Source of the DNA: Bacteroidota bacterium
GTDB lineage: Bacteria; Bacteroidota; Bacteroidia; UBA4408
Direction of reading: 5' to 3'
Assembly (NCBI GenBank): GCA_016721765.1
Contig: JADKHO010000001.1
Location: 1,786,001 to 1,850,000 of the forward strand
DNA: 64,000 nucleotides
In this document: positions 41,701-51,341 of the stretch, piece by piece
How positions within the stretch are numbered: the stretch's first letter is position 1
How the letters are laid out: each line of letters starts with the position of its first letter
Notes under the pieces: model-generated
What the model was told of the DNA's origin: nothing
The model's input: the letters and a program-made list of their open reading frames with translations, nothing else
Databases searched by the model: none
Translations under genes and position numbers: made by a program

Positions 41701-42852
41701 GGGATGATTACCCAAACCGAGATAAACGGTAGAGTTCGAGTCAGCAGAATTTATGTTGAATTTAGATGCTCCTTGATTTTTTACTTCAAATGAATAGTTG
41801 CTGAAAAAGGTTTTACCTGCATCCATCAATAAGCCTTCACAATTGTAAAAGATAGCACTGTCAATGGTTATATCACTTTTAATAAGTATTGTTGTATCCC
41901 TAAAGGATGCAACATAAAAATTATTTTGCCCGGTAATAGTTCCACAGCCCGCAACGTTCGAATTGGGAATCATGTTAAAGTAAAAAACTTGACTATGGTT
42001 TGTTATTATATATTTTGACGTGGTGATATGTTCAATAAAAATATCATCTGCTTCAAAGGAAGGTGAAATTATTTCCTTAAAGCGCCCCGACCCATTTATA
42101 CATTGGATAAAGCCATTGGCATGGACAGTTGCTGAATCGCCATACAAATACGTAAACATACCCGGATTACCTGTCCTTAAATCCAACAACAAAGAATCGC
42201 AATACACCGTTGAGCTCCTGAAATTGAATGCCCCACTTCCTCGATAAGCATGTTCTGTCGAAAAAATTCCGGTAGTTCCAAGATTAACCGTATAGCTATT
42301 TGTATTCAAATTTCCTTTATGGATAAATATGTTATTTCCTTGATAGGCATCAGCTAAATAAAGTGTACCTGAACTTTCTTTTGTAAGTAGAGGAATAGTT
42401 GCGCCATTACATTTCAACAGGCAATTGCCGGAACCGGAAAGAGTGAAATTGAATCCTGAGTTAAAAACTAGTTGAGATGAAAGTATTAAATTACCAAATA
42501 CATTTATACTTGTGGATGCGAATGTTACAGGATGTGAAATGCCACTAAAATTTAAGCTATGGCAAAGGTTGGGAATAAAAGGAGTAAAGCCAATCGAGGC
42601 ATTTTGTGAAAAGGAATTAGCATCAAAATATACATCATTCGTAGAGTCCGGAGCTTGTGTATGGAAGGTGTTGCCTCCGCTGGTGGTGGCCCAATGGTTG
42701 GCAAAATCATTCCAGTTTCCGGGACCTCCTACCCAATAATAATTGAAGGAATACACGGGTTTATTTATTAGTATAATAGATGCCAGAATGATTATTGACT
42801 TAAGTATTTTGGTATACTTATTTACTTGGAAAATTGTTGTTTTGGTTTTCAT
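38791..42852 (-). CDS. Giant T9SS-secreted protein with GloVer-like repeats, Ig-like, SprB-like, dockerin-like and cohesin-like domains
   Basis: A 1353-residue secreted protein from the ATG at 42852; the open frame runs 17 codons further up. Order of regions: signal; NYYWVGGPGNWNDFANHWAT module (about 35-430), shared with the next gene; six GloVer-type repeats (about 430-750; IYGITAQGAANGLGGIFEFD and similar); an Ig-like domain with CIGGTASFQFLINGSG; a SprB-like repeat (NATCGMCDGTVALIATGATA); a dockerin-like pair of Ca-type loops (GDANSDFTANNFDLLNIGLS and DCNGDGIINSSDTLAILLNY, about 1015-1085); a cohesin-like domain (about 1090-1250); and a T9SS sorting tail ending KKLVVTK. It is probably anchored at the cell surface and binds calcium. 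Confidence 0.9.
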   Translation of the reverse strand: MKTKTTIFQVNKYTKILKSIIILASIILINKPVYSFNYYWVGGPGNWNDFANHWATTSGGNTFHTQAPDSTNDVYFDANSFSQNASIGFTPFIPNLCHSLNFSGISHPVTFASTSINVFGNLILSSQLVFNSGFNFTLSGSGNCLLKCNGATIPLLTKESSGTLYLADAYQGNNIFIHKGNLNTNSYTVNLGTTGIFSTEHAYRGSGAFNFRSSTVYCDSLLLDLRTGNPGMFTYLYGDSATVHANGFIQCINGSGRFKEIISPSFEADDIFIEHITTSKYIITNHSQVFYFNMIPNSNVAGCGTITGQNNFYVASFRDTTILIKSDITIDSAIFYNCEGLLMDAGKTFFSNYSFEVKNQGASKFNINSADSNSTVYLGLGNHPICVDNTSIQNLHVGGFYAFYAGANSVDGGNNKNVNFTASGTTPHVLYGTNGGNPFNGISGVIFELDLLNGKVNRVHDFNPANNVQGINPNTGLVQAYDSYLYGTTALGIKSLYRFKPLTREYTDMIPQVGSDVNGTMARSKDGKKLYGTNGTGIFEYLVDSNIFRVIYPFTVASGLGGQGTLCVADSGKIYGITAQGAANGLGGIFEFDSDTKMYTILYNFIAADGGLPLCGVIKASNDKLYGSMSIGGTQNKGTLFEFDLKNNSFQKFYDFDIADNKGSRNGELTEAVNGKIYGITTFGGNSNYGTIYEIDTTSHAVNIVANFDSLNFCAHPTGSLLQVSNGHLMGYTYSGGNYHYGTIFEFDPYTHVLQNNYHLSGSYQYPVSRLLEIDPIPTTILSQPQDDDFCIGGTASFQFLINGSGNRTYLWQDSSAQHSWQGIANSNLNALYLFNLKLTDNHTKYRCIITTSMDTVVTQTAQLNLNQSGFRVSLPSYIPDCDNLNQICPSFVGNFPDTYFWNDELTFCRNFLNSGVYVFTAKDIDGCIDTAMTTVGSGSPIILSGVVNNATCGMCDGTVALIATGATAPYLITSATQPPPNLTALCEGDQGHFICTDQHSCVGTFDFIIPAACSNDVWPGDANSDFTANNFDLLNIGLSYGETGPLRTNASLAWVAQPATDWLDTIGVNNKHVDCNGDGIINSSDTLAILLNYGLTHPKLQPHVMTPNAPTLYLQFSIDTAQVGDSLTFAIGLGTAAVPADSVYGIAFSINYENTVVDSASVFARFNSSWFGTKNVDMISLQKDNYTSGKIDIALSGIDHLNRQGYGTIGVLSVDMKDDLSGRDSIFKTLHLSFSNFLLIDVDGNIRPLNSISDSVVVGQDVTAINNISLDENAIILSPNPAKDVVQIDFSNAAGIVSSISIYNAFGQEVLERKIINETKIQVHTSQLSAGIYYVKVKGTRGLVVKKLVVTK

Positions 42853-43131
42853 ATCGCAGCGTTTTAAAATTAAGAAATTATCGATGCTTCTTAACGAATC
42901 CATCGAGATTATTTCACGCTACAAATATGAACTGTTCAAATCCAAGAAAAAAAAACATTATTTAGGCTCTTTGGATTCGATATATAGAATTAATCGATTC
43001 ATAATAATGATATAATTCATTTGAAAGTATAGTAAAATATAGCATTATAATCTTATTCAATTTATTCAGATTGTATGATATCTTGGACTTTAAATTCTAA
43101 ATATTGAAAAATGCTAATCGATGAGCGAAAG

Positions 43132-43163
43132 AAAAGCCGGACGAAAATCTCCGCCCGGCCTTA
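43132..43163 (-). terminator. Probable terminator after the 1465-residue T9SS gene
   Basis: On the reverse strand AGGCCGGGCGGAG and the later CCGGCTTTTC form a stem with one mismatch and then a T-run, just after the stop. The remainder of the 317-base gap (42853-43169) is AT-rich and holds nothing recognised. Confidence 0.6.
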
Positions 43164-43169
43164 TTGTAT

Positions 43170-46100
43170 TTATTTAATGACTGTAAGCTTTTTTGTAAGT
43201 ATTCCTTCCTTGGTTTTAATTTTAATGACATACACTCCGGCTGCAAAAATTTGAGTATTCACAGCAGCGGTTTGTTGATTTTGGATTTTATTTTCTATCA
43301 TTAATTCTCCAAAAGCATTGTAAATACTATAGCTTAATACTTCCCCTCTTTTCTTTCCAAGGTGTATAACCAAATTGTCTTTTGCAGGATTGGGCACCAG
43401 AATTACGTCACTATTTTCAGTTGATTGTTGTTCAATTCCGGTAATGTCTCCCACCACCACAAGCGAATCATTAACCACATTCAGCGGTAGTTCAATTTCA
43501 TCGTTGCGGATTAGATGCACATTGCTGAAATTCAGGTTGAGCAATTTGTAGATATAATCTCTCCCCGAGATATCGTCTTTCATATCTACACTTAAAACAC
43601 CAATATTTCCATATCCACTGCGATTCAAATGGTCAATTCCCACAATAGCTGCTTCAATTTTTCCATTGCTGTATAAATCTTTTTGAAGCACTATAATGTT
43701 GCTATCCACAATGCCGAGCCAACATGAACTGAAATCAATTTTTACCGAGCCACTGTCCACCAAATTTTTGTCATAGTTCACTGTAAATGCAATGCCATAA
43801 ATATCTGTTGCCGGAACACTTGGAGTTCCCAAACCCAATGGTATGAGCGCAGATGAACCTGCAGCAGCAGTATCTGTATTTAATGTAAAATATAAAGATG
43901 GGTCAATTGGACTTGCAGTAATTTGCGCAGGCACTCCACGTGGATGTGTTAAGCCATAATTTAAAAGAATTGCACTGGTGTCGTCTGCATTTACAATTCC
44001 ATTTCCATCACAATCGGTATGTTTTACGTTTACTGTACTGATGAATTGCCAAAACCAATCCGTGGCAGGTTGAGCCACCCAGCTTAAACTGGCGCTTTGA
44101 CGAACATAACCGGTATCGCCATAAGCAAGCCCAATATTCAGCAAATCTAAATTGTTTGCAACCATATCGGAATTGGCATCACCCGGCCAAACATCACTGA
44201 GCTGTGGTGTGCAGCTTGTAAAATTCCAACCCGTATTTCCTCCTAAATCGCTGCTGTGAATTCCTGCATAATAGCTGGCGCCACCTCTTGCTACAGTGTT
44301 GGTTAGGTATAAATAATCGGCGCAAACTGTACCTCCTGGCATTTCAAAGCCTGTGGTATCAATACCTCCCGGGCGAGTAACAATTTGACCTTGCATTTGT
44401 GTAGGAAAGCCGGGCAATGTTTTAAAAAGAAGTAAATTATTTACTTTTATTTTTGGCTGCACCCCATATAAATAGATACTGTTACCGGGATTGTTAAATA
44501 TTAGCGTATCATACTCCGATCGATTTTCTATGCTAAAAATTGCTGCATTGGTATTAAAAATCGCTTTATCCACTTTTCCGGCCATGAACGAACTTTCTTG
44601 ATCAAAAATGAGGTGGTGATAATGAACATCTGGGGTTGTAGTAGAATTTATTCCACCATTCATTAATGTATTTTTTTTCAAAAAAATGGTACTGCTATCT
44701 GCATCTACCTTAACAGAATCAAAGATCGAAAGTGTGCTGCATTCAATACGGGAAGTGCCTAAGTTAAATTTTGCGTGGGCTCCTTGCGCCTCCATAAAAT
44801 TTACTTTTAAGCTTTGGTTATTTGTATTAAATGTACCATCAAATAAAAGAATCTTGTCGGTTTCAAGTGCTGCAGTTTGTTTCCATGCTCCACTGCCAAC
44901 AAAGTTTAAACTGCTGGTTTCGATTTTTGTTCCTTGTGTGTTGATGGTATTTCCATTGACATTCGACTCAAAATTTAATTCTCCATTCGGATTAAAGGTC
45001 ATATTAGAGTTAAGGGTTAAGGAGCCGTAAATCCTTAAACCATAATTCAATCTTCCTTTCAATACAGGTGAAAGCGTTGCTGCACTCCAATCCATATTGT
45101 TGCAATAGGAACTGTGCGCTCCCATCACAACCGAATCATTAATTGAACTGAAAGAATTAACATCAAAATGTACGTTGTCGGCCGGATTCGGAATACACTC
45201 TCCTCCCGGAAATCCACTAAATAATGCCCAATGCGAAGGATCATTCCACCTTCCTGAACCACCAACCCAATATAGATTTCTTGCGGGGGCAGTGGTGAAA
45301 TTCCAGCCGCTATTAAAACCAGCATCAAAACTATTGATTGCCGAAAAGCTCGCTCCTCCGCTTGCCTCAATGCTTTTGATAACCGCATTTGAAACAACCA
45401 TTGTTCCGGATGGTTTGAATAAATAAGCAGGTTTGCGTCGGTTTTCGAAATAAATATTGCTGGTTGGTCCAGTTGTTGAAAAAGATGAAATAAATACCGA
45501 GGAAGTGCAAGCACTATTGCTGATGATGCCCCCATTTATTATTTGCTTTTTACCTTCCTCAAAACCGAGATAACCTGTGGAGTAATTCACGAAGATAGAA
45601 TCAAATATATTGCTGCCGGTGATGCGCGTGTTGCTATACAGGTATAATTTATCGATGATTAAACTATCACTCGCATCATTTATTCCGTAGTAATATATAT
45701 GCGCATCGCCAAGCGAAATAAGGGAAGAATCAGAAACAAATTTTAGGATATGGTAATGTTCGTTCCTACCCCCCATAAAATTATAGCTTGTAGTAATACT
45801 GCTGGCGTCAGCATGCACGGTGAGTGAATTTTGTTCAAATAATGTCCAGGAACCGGCAAATACATTAGAACTTCCTAAATCAATTGTTCGGGGTGATTGA
45901 TTCACATTTGCGGAATAGAATCCAAGGCAGCTTAATCCAAAATTATTCGTAATAAAACTACCATAGTTAAGTTGAATGGAACTGCAACTTAAACTGTCTT
46001 GAAGGGTCCAACTACCGCTACCATTAAAGGTAATATTTGAAGCTACTAATTTACCAGATGAAGTTATGGTGTTGCTTCCGGAAGATAAAAAGTGTAAGCT

Positions 46101-47567
46101 TAATGGGATTTGTGGAGCAGCTGTATCGAGTTGAAGTGTGCCATAAATATTGAATGAATTATTTGAAATATTATAGAGCACATTATTGGAAGAAGTTCCG
46201 GAACTCACAAAATTATTGCAATAGGCTGTTTGCAGATCAAGGTTTACTATTTCTGAACCTGCAAGGCTGAAAGAATTTAAATCAAACATTACATTGTCTG
46301 TTGGCCCAGGGATACAACCACTTCCTGCACCTCCGCTGCTAAGCGACCAATGTGAAGCATCGCTCCAATTGCCGCTTCCTCCCACCCAAAATAAATTTCG
46401 TGGTGATGGAGTGCTTATTACCCATCCGCTAACATTTCCTAAATTGTAACTGTTGTTTGCGGTGAAACTGGCGCCTCCTGTAGCTTTAATATCTTTTAAA
46501 ATAACCCGATCAAAATTGATGCTTCCACTGGTTTTATAAAGTGTTGCTTGCACTCCCCCGGTAGCTGAATGTATATTAATTGGATTAGTGCAAGTTCCGA
46601 TTGCTACCGCATTGCCAAGTTCGAGTTTTAAGGAGGCTTGAAGTTCAAGTGAAAGTCCAGGTTTGCGAAATTGCAGCAATCCTATATAAGAATAGCTTGA
46701 AAAGTTTCCATCTACACCAAGTGAAACATCATTCTTTATCAGCAATTGATCAATGGTAGTGCTATCCAATTTAATTGAAAGCATCGAAAGGTAAAGCGAA
46801 TCGACAACGACAGAATTGTAATGCATATTTTTTCCACCCCAAAATTCAGAGTAAAAATGTATGGTGGATGCAGCCGAAAAAAACATTGAACTGGTTATTG
46901 CATAATTGTGCCAAATCATACAAGTGATGGTAGCTCCGCTGATATCCAAAGAAGCATTTGGGGAAGTGGCGCTGGCGGTGAAATTGCTAACATTAAAATG
47001 GTGTCCGCCCAAACTTAAATTCCCTTTTTGAAAAGCTAAATATGTCCCCTTAAAGTCGCTCACAAAAGACCAACCACCATTTCCCTCAAAAATTAGGTTA
47101 CACGTATTAAACTCATGAGCGCCCGTGTAAATAGCGTTTCCTTGATTAGCACTTTTAAAATAAATAGCAGCACTATCCAATCTCATGGTCATTGAATCTG
47201 CAAGAATAAATGAACCATAAACAGAGAAAACATTGTTTACCAATTTTAGATGCGGACTATTCAAAACTCCCGACCAATCCATGCTGCGGCATTGTAACAA
47301 AGTGGTATCCATGGTGAGTGTATCATTTGTTGCCAGAAACGAATTGGCATCAATAAATACATCGTCGATAGGGCTTGGGATTTGCACATGATAAACGTTC
47401 CCGCCACTAGATGTAGCCCAGTGATTGGCATAATCGCTCCAATTTCCGGAACCGCCAACCCAATAATAATTTGTAGCTTGCGCGGAGGTAAAAAGCAGTA
47501 ATGCAAAGACAAGAAGCCGCAAGCAGCGCGAAGCCTTTGTTAATTGGGTGGCATTTTTTGTTTTCAT
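43170..47567 (-). CDS. Giant T9SS-secreted protein with three WVGGSGNWSD modules, dockerin-like and cohesin-like domains
   Basis: A 1465-residue secreted protein; signal MKTKNATQLTKASRCLRLLV then ALLLFTSAQA. Three tandem modules of about 360-375 residues start near 34, 392 and 767, each opening with YYWVGGSGNWSDYANHWATS or a close variant and then DDVFIDANSF. Each is rich in short beta strands with ordered N/S/T, suggesting a right-handed beta-helix. At about 1125-1200 are dockerin-like loops (GDANSDMVANNLDLLNIGLA and DCDGNGIVNADDTSAILLNY), then a cohesin-like domain (about 1205-1375) and a T9SS tail from VILVPNPAKDNLVI. It is a paralogue of the gene downstream, with which it shares all the C-terminal parts. 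Confidence 0.9.
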   Translation of the reverse strand: MKTKNATQLTKASRCLRLLVFALLLFTSAQATNYYWVGGSGNWSDYANHWATSSGGNVYHVQIPSPIDDVFIDANSFLATNDTLTMDTTLLQCRSMDWSGVLNSPHLKLVNNVFSVYGSFILADSMTMRLDSAAIYFKSANQGNAIYTGAHEFNTCNLIFEGNGGWSFVSDFKGTYLAFQKGNLSLGGHHFNVSNFTASATSPNASLDISGATITCMIWHNYAITSSMFFSAASTIHFYSEFWGGKNMHYNSVVVDSLYLSMLSIKLDSTTIDQLLIKNDVSLGVDGNFSSYSYIGLLQFRKPGLSLELQASLKLELGNAVAIGTCTNPINIHSATGGVQATLYKTSGSINFDRVILKDIKATGGASFTANNSYNLGNVSGWVISTPSPRNLFWVGGSGNWSDASHWSLSSGGAGSGCIPGPTDNVMFDLNSFSLAGSEIVNLDLQTAYCNNFVSSGTSSNNVLYNISNNSFNIYGTLQLDTAAPQIPLSLHFLSSGSNTITSSGKLVASNITFNGSGSWTLQDSLSCSSIQLNYGSFITNNFGLSCLGFYSANVNQSPRTIDLGSSNVFAGSWTLFEQNSLTVHADASSITTSYNFMGGRNEHYHILKFVSDSSLISLGDAHIYYYGINDASDSLIIDKLYLYSNTRITGSNIFDSIFVNYSTGYLGFEEGKKQIINGGIISNSACTSSVFISSFSTTGPTSNIYFENRRKPAYLFKPSGTMVVSNAVIKSIEASGGASFSAINSFDAGFNSGWNFTTAPARNLYWVGGSGRWNDPSHWALFSGFPGGECIPNPADNVHFDVNSFSSINDSVVMGAHSSYCNNMDWSAATLSPVLKGRLNYGLRIYGSLTLNSNMTFNPNGELNFESNVNGNTINTQGTKIETSSLNFVGSGAWKQTAALETDKILLFDGTFNTNNQSLKVNFMEAQGAHAKFNLGTSRIECSTLSIFDSVKVDADSSTIFLKKNTLMNGGINSTTTPDVHYHHLIFDQESSFMAGKVDKAIFNTNAAIFSIENRSEYDTLIFNNPGNSIYLYGVQPKIKVNNLLLFKTLPGFPTQMQGQIVTRPGGIDTTGFEMPGGTVCADYLYLTNTVARGGASYYAGIHSSDLGGNTGWNFTSCTPQLSDVWPGDANSDMVANNLDLLNIGLAYGDTGYVRQSASLSWVAQPATDWFWQFISTVNVKHTDCDGNGIVNADDTSAILLNYGLTHPRGVPAQITASPIDPSLYFTLNTDTAAAGSSALIPLGLGTPSVPATDIYGIAFTVNYDKNLVDSGSVKIDFSSCWLGIVDSNIIVLQKDLYSNGKIEAAIVGIDHLNRSGYGNIGVLSVDMKDDISGRDYIYKLLNLNFSNVHLIRNDEIELPLNVVNDSLVVVGDITGIEQQSTENSDVILVPNPAKDNLVIHLGKKRGEVLSYSIYNAFGELMIENKIQNQQTAAVNTQIFAAGVYVIKIKTKEGILTKKLTVIK

Positions 47568-47818
47568 AATATTTGGTTTTTAAATTTAGTAATTCAGTTT
47601 AATTCATTCGTTTATTTTCGGTGGATGAAATTTTACACTCAAGAGCCATTCATTTCCACGATACAAAAGTTGAGATACATTGCTTAATAAAAAAAAACAT
47701 TATACTTATGTTTGGAGTAAACTGATTCCATTTAAAATGGCACTTTCAGGAGTATTATATTAATTTATTTCAGTATTTTCAATTATTACAGCTTGTTACA
47801 AAAAAATACAAAAATGTG

Positions 47819-47826
47819 TATCTTTG
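47819..47826 (+). promoter_or_regulatory. Possible -7 element (TATCTTTG) for the gene at 47892
   Basis: TATCTTTG matches the TAnnTTTG -7 consensus. The nearest TTG (47793-47795) is 23 bases upstream, longer than the usual 19-20, so the promoter is only possible. The rest of the 324-base gap (47568-47891) is AT-rich with no recognised feature. Confidence 0.4.
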
Positions 47827-47891
47827 GATTTTATGTGAGTAGTTTGACACAAGAAATGTTTTTATAGACTAGGTAAATAGCCCCTGTACAC

Positions 47892-49337
47892 ATGAACAAT
47901 AGTAAACTTATAAAGCTCTTAGCATCGCTATCGGCAAGTGAAACAAAGCGTTTTGTTGAATTTGTGCGCTCCCCTTATTTTAACAAACATGAAAATGTGG
48001 TGCGGCTCTGTGAATTTATTTGCAAGTATGTAAACGATTATGAAAACCCTAATTTAAATAAGGAAAAAGCTGCCAAGGCGGTTTTTAAGAATAAGCCTTA
48101 CCGACCGCAACAGTTAAGCGATGTAATGAGTTACCTGAGTAAATTGCTAGAAGATTTTATTTCATGTTCCCGATTTATGAACCATACTTTATTGCGCAAG
48201 CAATTTTTATTGGAGGAACTGAAGGAGCGAAGCAACAATTCTGTGTTTCAAATGGTTTCAAAGGAATTCACGCATCAACTGGACACAAGTAAATTGCGCG
48301 ATCATAATTTCCATTACCATAGGTATTTATTCGAATCGGAAAGTGATGCCTTTTTTATTCGAAATGAAAATCGAAAATTTCACGAGAGTATTCAGCGTAA
48401 AGCTGATAACCTAGACCTGTTTTACCTCTCGGCTAAATTAAAAACCTGTTGCGAAATGATGAGCAGGAAAAATATTGTAGCTGCTGATTACAATCTCCGA
48501 ATGTTAGATGATGTACTCCATTATTTAAATTCAAATCTCGACCAATTTAAGCAAGTGCCTGCCATCACCATATATTATCGCATATTGATGACACTTACCG
48601 AAAGTGAGCAGGAAGAGCACTATAAGCAATTGATAAAATTATTGGACAAGAACCATGGGTACTTTAGTCCGGAAGAGGCACGGCAGATGTATGATTTCGC
48701 ACAAAATTATTGCATTAAAAAGATAAATAGCGGGAATGTGGGGTATGGAAAGGAAATATTAAAACTTTACAAAAAGTTACTCGAAAACAAAATAATTTTT
48801 GAAGGGAATTATCTCTCTCAATGGGATTATAAAAACATTGTTACCATTGCCTTACGGGAAGAAGAATTCGAATGGACTAAAAACTTTATTCAACAATTTA
48901 AAGAAAGCATCGCTCCTGAATTTCGCGAAAATGCTTATGCGTATAATATGTCAACTTATTACTATGCAGTTGAAAAATATAAGGAAGCGTTAAAGTTACT
49001 TCAAACAGTTGAATTTACAGATGTATTTTATCATCTCGGTTCGAAATCTTTATTGTTAAAAGCGTATTATGAAATGGATGCTGCCGAGTCATTTTATTCT
49101 TTAATAAGTACCTTCAGGGTTTATCTCCGGAGAAATAAAAAAATCAGTCAATCCCAGTTTACCAATCATTTGAACTTGATTAATTTGGCTAAAAAGTGTT
49201 TTGATTTGAAGTACAACGATTACTCAAAATTTATCTTTAACAGAAAGTTAGCAACGATTAAGAATAAAGTCATCCACAACAAAAACATAGCTAATATTGT
49301 TTGGCTGAATGAGAAAATAAAGGAATTTGAAAATTGA
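47892..49337 (+). CDS. Bacteroidota protein of unknown function (all-helical)
   Basis: A 481-residue protein without a signal peptide or membrane helix. It starts KLIKLLASLSASETKRFVEF and VRSPYFNKHENVVRLCEFIC, a start I recall in many uncharacterised proteins of this phylum. Helix-forming segments run throughout, including SDVMSYLSKLLEDFISCSRF and a later TPR-like section with SLLLKAYYEMDAAESFYSLI. It may be a helical-repeat scaffold. No catalytic residue or cofactor site is visible. It stands alone between a divergent giant T9SS gene and nadB. Confidence 0.85.
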   Translation: MNNSKLIKLLASLSASETKRFVEFVRSPYFNKHENVVRLCEFICKYVNDYENPNLNKEKAAKAVFKNKPYRPQQLSDVMSYLSKLLEDFISCSRFMNHTLLRKQFLLEELKERSNNSVFQMVSKEFTHQLDTSKLRDHNFHYHRYLFESESDAFFIRNENRKFHESIQRKADNLDLFYLSAKLKTCCEMMSRKNIVAADYNLRMLDDVLHYLNSNLDQFKQVPAITIYYRILMTLTESEQEEHYKQLIKLLDKNHGYFSPEEARQMYDFAQNYCIKKINSGNVGYGKEILKLYKKLLENKIIFEGNYLSQWDYKNIVTIALREEEFEWTKNFIQQFKESIAPEFRENAYAYNMSTYYYAVEKYKEALKLLQTVEFTDVFYHLGSKSLLLKAYYEMDAAESFYSLISTFRVYLRRNKKISQSQFTNHLNLINLAKKCFDLKYNDYSKFIFNRKLATIKNKVIHNKNIANIVWLNEKIKEFEN

Positions 49338-49435
49338 ATTTTATACCGCTAAGGTTGCATTTTCTTTGCACCTTTGCTTTCCCGGTAAAATCGGTTCAAT
49401 CCGGATTGACGGTATCATAATAAGAAGCTTGAATA

Positions 49436-51001
49436 ATGACTCAAAAAGTTGATTTTTTAATCGTGGGTTCCGGAATAGCCGGACTGAGCTATGCTTTAAA
49501 AGTGGCCAATGCCGGAAAAGTACTGATGCTCACTAAAGCCAATAAAGATGAATCCAATACCAAATACGCACAAGGTGGAATTGCTGCGGTAACCACTGAT
49601 ACCGATTCGTTTGAAAAACATGTGCAGGATACTTTAATTGCAGGAGATTTTATTTGCGATCGCGAAACGGTTGAAATTGTGGTACGCGAAGCACCTGAAC
49701 GCATACAGGAATTAATTGATTGGGGAACCGAATTCGACAAAACACAAAGTGGGGAATACGACTTGGCAAAAGAAGGCGGGCACAGCGATCACCGCATTTT
49801 ACATCATAAAGACAATACCGGATTTGAAATAGAGCGAGCGTTGTTACAAGCAGTGAATTCGCATCAAAATATTGAAGTGCGTGATCATTATTTTGCTTTG
49901 GATATTATAACCCAGCATCATTTGGGAGTTACAGTTAATAGTAAAACTCCGGGTATTGAGTGTTATGGGATTTATGCACTTAATACGCGAACGGGTGATG
50001 TGGAAACCATATTGGCTAAATCCATTTTAATGGCAACCGGTGGATGTGGCCACATTTACGAAACAACAACCAATCCGGTTATTGCAACCGGCGATGGGGT
50101 TGCAATGGTGTATCGTGCAAAAGGAAAAGTAGAAAATATGGAATTTATACAGTTTCATCCTACTTCACTTTACAACCCGGGTCACCACCCTTCATTCCTA
50201 ATATCTGAAGCAGTGCGCGGATTTGGTGGTATTTTAAAAACCAAAGCGGGGGAGGAGTTTATGCAAAAGTACGATGTGCGAAAATCATTGGCACCAAGGG
50301 ATATAGTTGCCAGAGCCATCGATAGTGAAATGAAAATACATGGCGATGAATTTGTGTATTTGGATTGTCGGCATTTGGAAACAGCTGCATTAGTTGCGCA
50401 CTTCCCAACTATACATGAAAAATGTTTGAGTTTGGGAATTGATATGCGAAAGGATTTAATTCCGGTGTTGCCTGCTGCGCATTACCAGTGCGGGGGAATA
50501 AAAGTAGATAAGCAAGGAAAAAGCTCCATACGAAATTTGTATGCAGTGGGTGAATGTGCCAGCACAGGTTTGCATGGTGCCAATCGATTGGCTTCCAATT
50601 CACTCTTAGAAGCCGTTGTTTTTGCGCACCGTGCAGCCCTTGATTCCATCGAACAGGTAAAATCGAATGTGTATTGCAATGGTGTTCCGGCTTGGAATGC
50701 AGAAGGTACAGCTCGACCTGAAGAAATGATTTTAATCACACAAAGTTTAAAGGAAGTGCAGGCCATTATGAGTAATTATGTTGGTATTGTGCGCTCCAAT
50801 TTGCGACTCAAACGAGCACTCGACCGACTGCTTATATTGCACAACGAAACCGAAACACTTTATGAAAGTACAACCGTTTCGACCGAACTGTGCGAATTGC
50901 GGAACATGATTAAGGTAGGATATATTATTTTGAAGTACGCTTCTTTGCGTAAAGAAAGTATCGGATTACATTATAATTCAGATTATCCGAAGACCGCATA
51001 G
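49436..51001 (+). CDS. nadB: L-aspartate oxidase
   Basis: A 521-residue FAD enzyme that oxidises L-aspartate to iminoaspartate, the first step of NAD biosynthesis from aspartate. The FAD-binding motif VDFLIVGSGIAGLSYALKVA is at the N-terminus, with SNTKYAQGGIAAVTTDTDSF next. Substrate-site blocks are EFIQFHPTSLYNPG, VRGFGGILKTKAGEEF and HYQCGGIKVDKQGK, and the FAD-domain end is YAVGECASTGLHGANRLASN. This is a full match to NadB rather than fumarate reductase. nadA and nadC are not in the window. Confidence 0.95.
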   Translation: MTQKVDFLIVGSGIAGLSYALKVANAGKVLMLTKANKDESNTKYAQGGIAAVTTDTDSFEKHVQDTLIAGDFICDRETVEIVVREAPERIQELIDWGTEFDKTQSGEYDLAKEGGHSDHRILHHKDNTGFEIERALLQAVNSHQNIEVRDHYFALDIITQHHLGVTVNSKTPGIECYGIYALNTRTGDVETILAKSILMATGGCGHIYETTTNPVIATGDGVAMVYRAKGKVENMEFIQFHPTSLYNPGHHPSFLISEAVRGFGGILKTKAGEEFMQKYDVRKSLAPRDIVARAIDSEMKIHGDEFVYLDCRHLETAALVAHFPTIHEKCLSLGIDMRKDLIPVLPAAHYQCGGIKVDKQGKSSIRNLYAVGECASTGLHGANRLASNSLLEAVVFAHRAALDSIEQVKSNVYCNGVPAWNAEGTARPEEMILITQSLKEVQAIMSNYVGIVRSNLRLKRALDRLLILHNETETLYESTTVSTELCELRNMIKVGYIILKYASLRKESIGLHYNSDYPKTA

Positions 51002-51002
51002 G

Positions 51003-51341
51003 TCATAGGTTATCATCCATACGAAAATAAAAAAAAGCTGTTACACCTAAAAAGAGCGTTGGAAGAATCACATCGGTGATAGACCAATTGTTGGCCAGTA
51101 ATTTTGTTATCTGATTAATTAAACTGCTTATCAGAAAAAGCGTAAATCCCCAGCGTTTCATATTCCAAACCCCCACAACTGCTATAAAATTGGCAGCGAT
51201 TAAGCAACCGAAAAGAGCTGGATAAAAATCACCCATCTTTTTTACAAAAGGTGAAAAAATACTTGGAAAACTAAGTATTACACCTATGAATCCAATTACA
51301 CAAATAATTGTAACAAGTACCGGACGCGTTTTTTTTTCCAC
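51003..51341 (-). CDS. Small membrane protein of unknown function
   Basis: A 112-residue protein with about four membrane helices: residues 8-28, 38-60, 65-82 and 90-107. It begins EKKTRPVLVTIICVIGFIGV and ends AFFYFRMDDNL. Charged residues are few and lie in the loops. No family is recognised with confidence, though it looks like uncharacterised DoxX- or DUF-type membrane proteins. Its stop lies 1 base from the convergent nadB stop. Confidence 0.75.
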   Translation of the reverse strand: MEKKTRPVLVTIICVIGFIGVILSFPSIFSPFVKKMGDFYPALFGCLIAANFIAVVGVWNMKRWGFTLFLISSLINQITKLLANNWSITDVILPTLFLGVTAFFYFRMDDNL

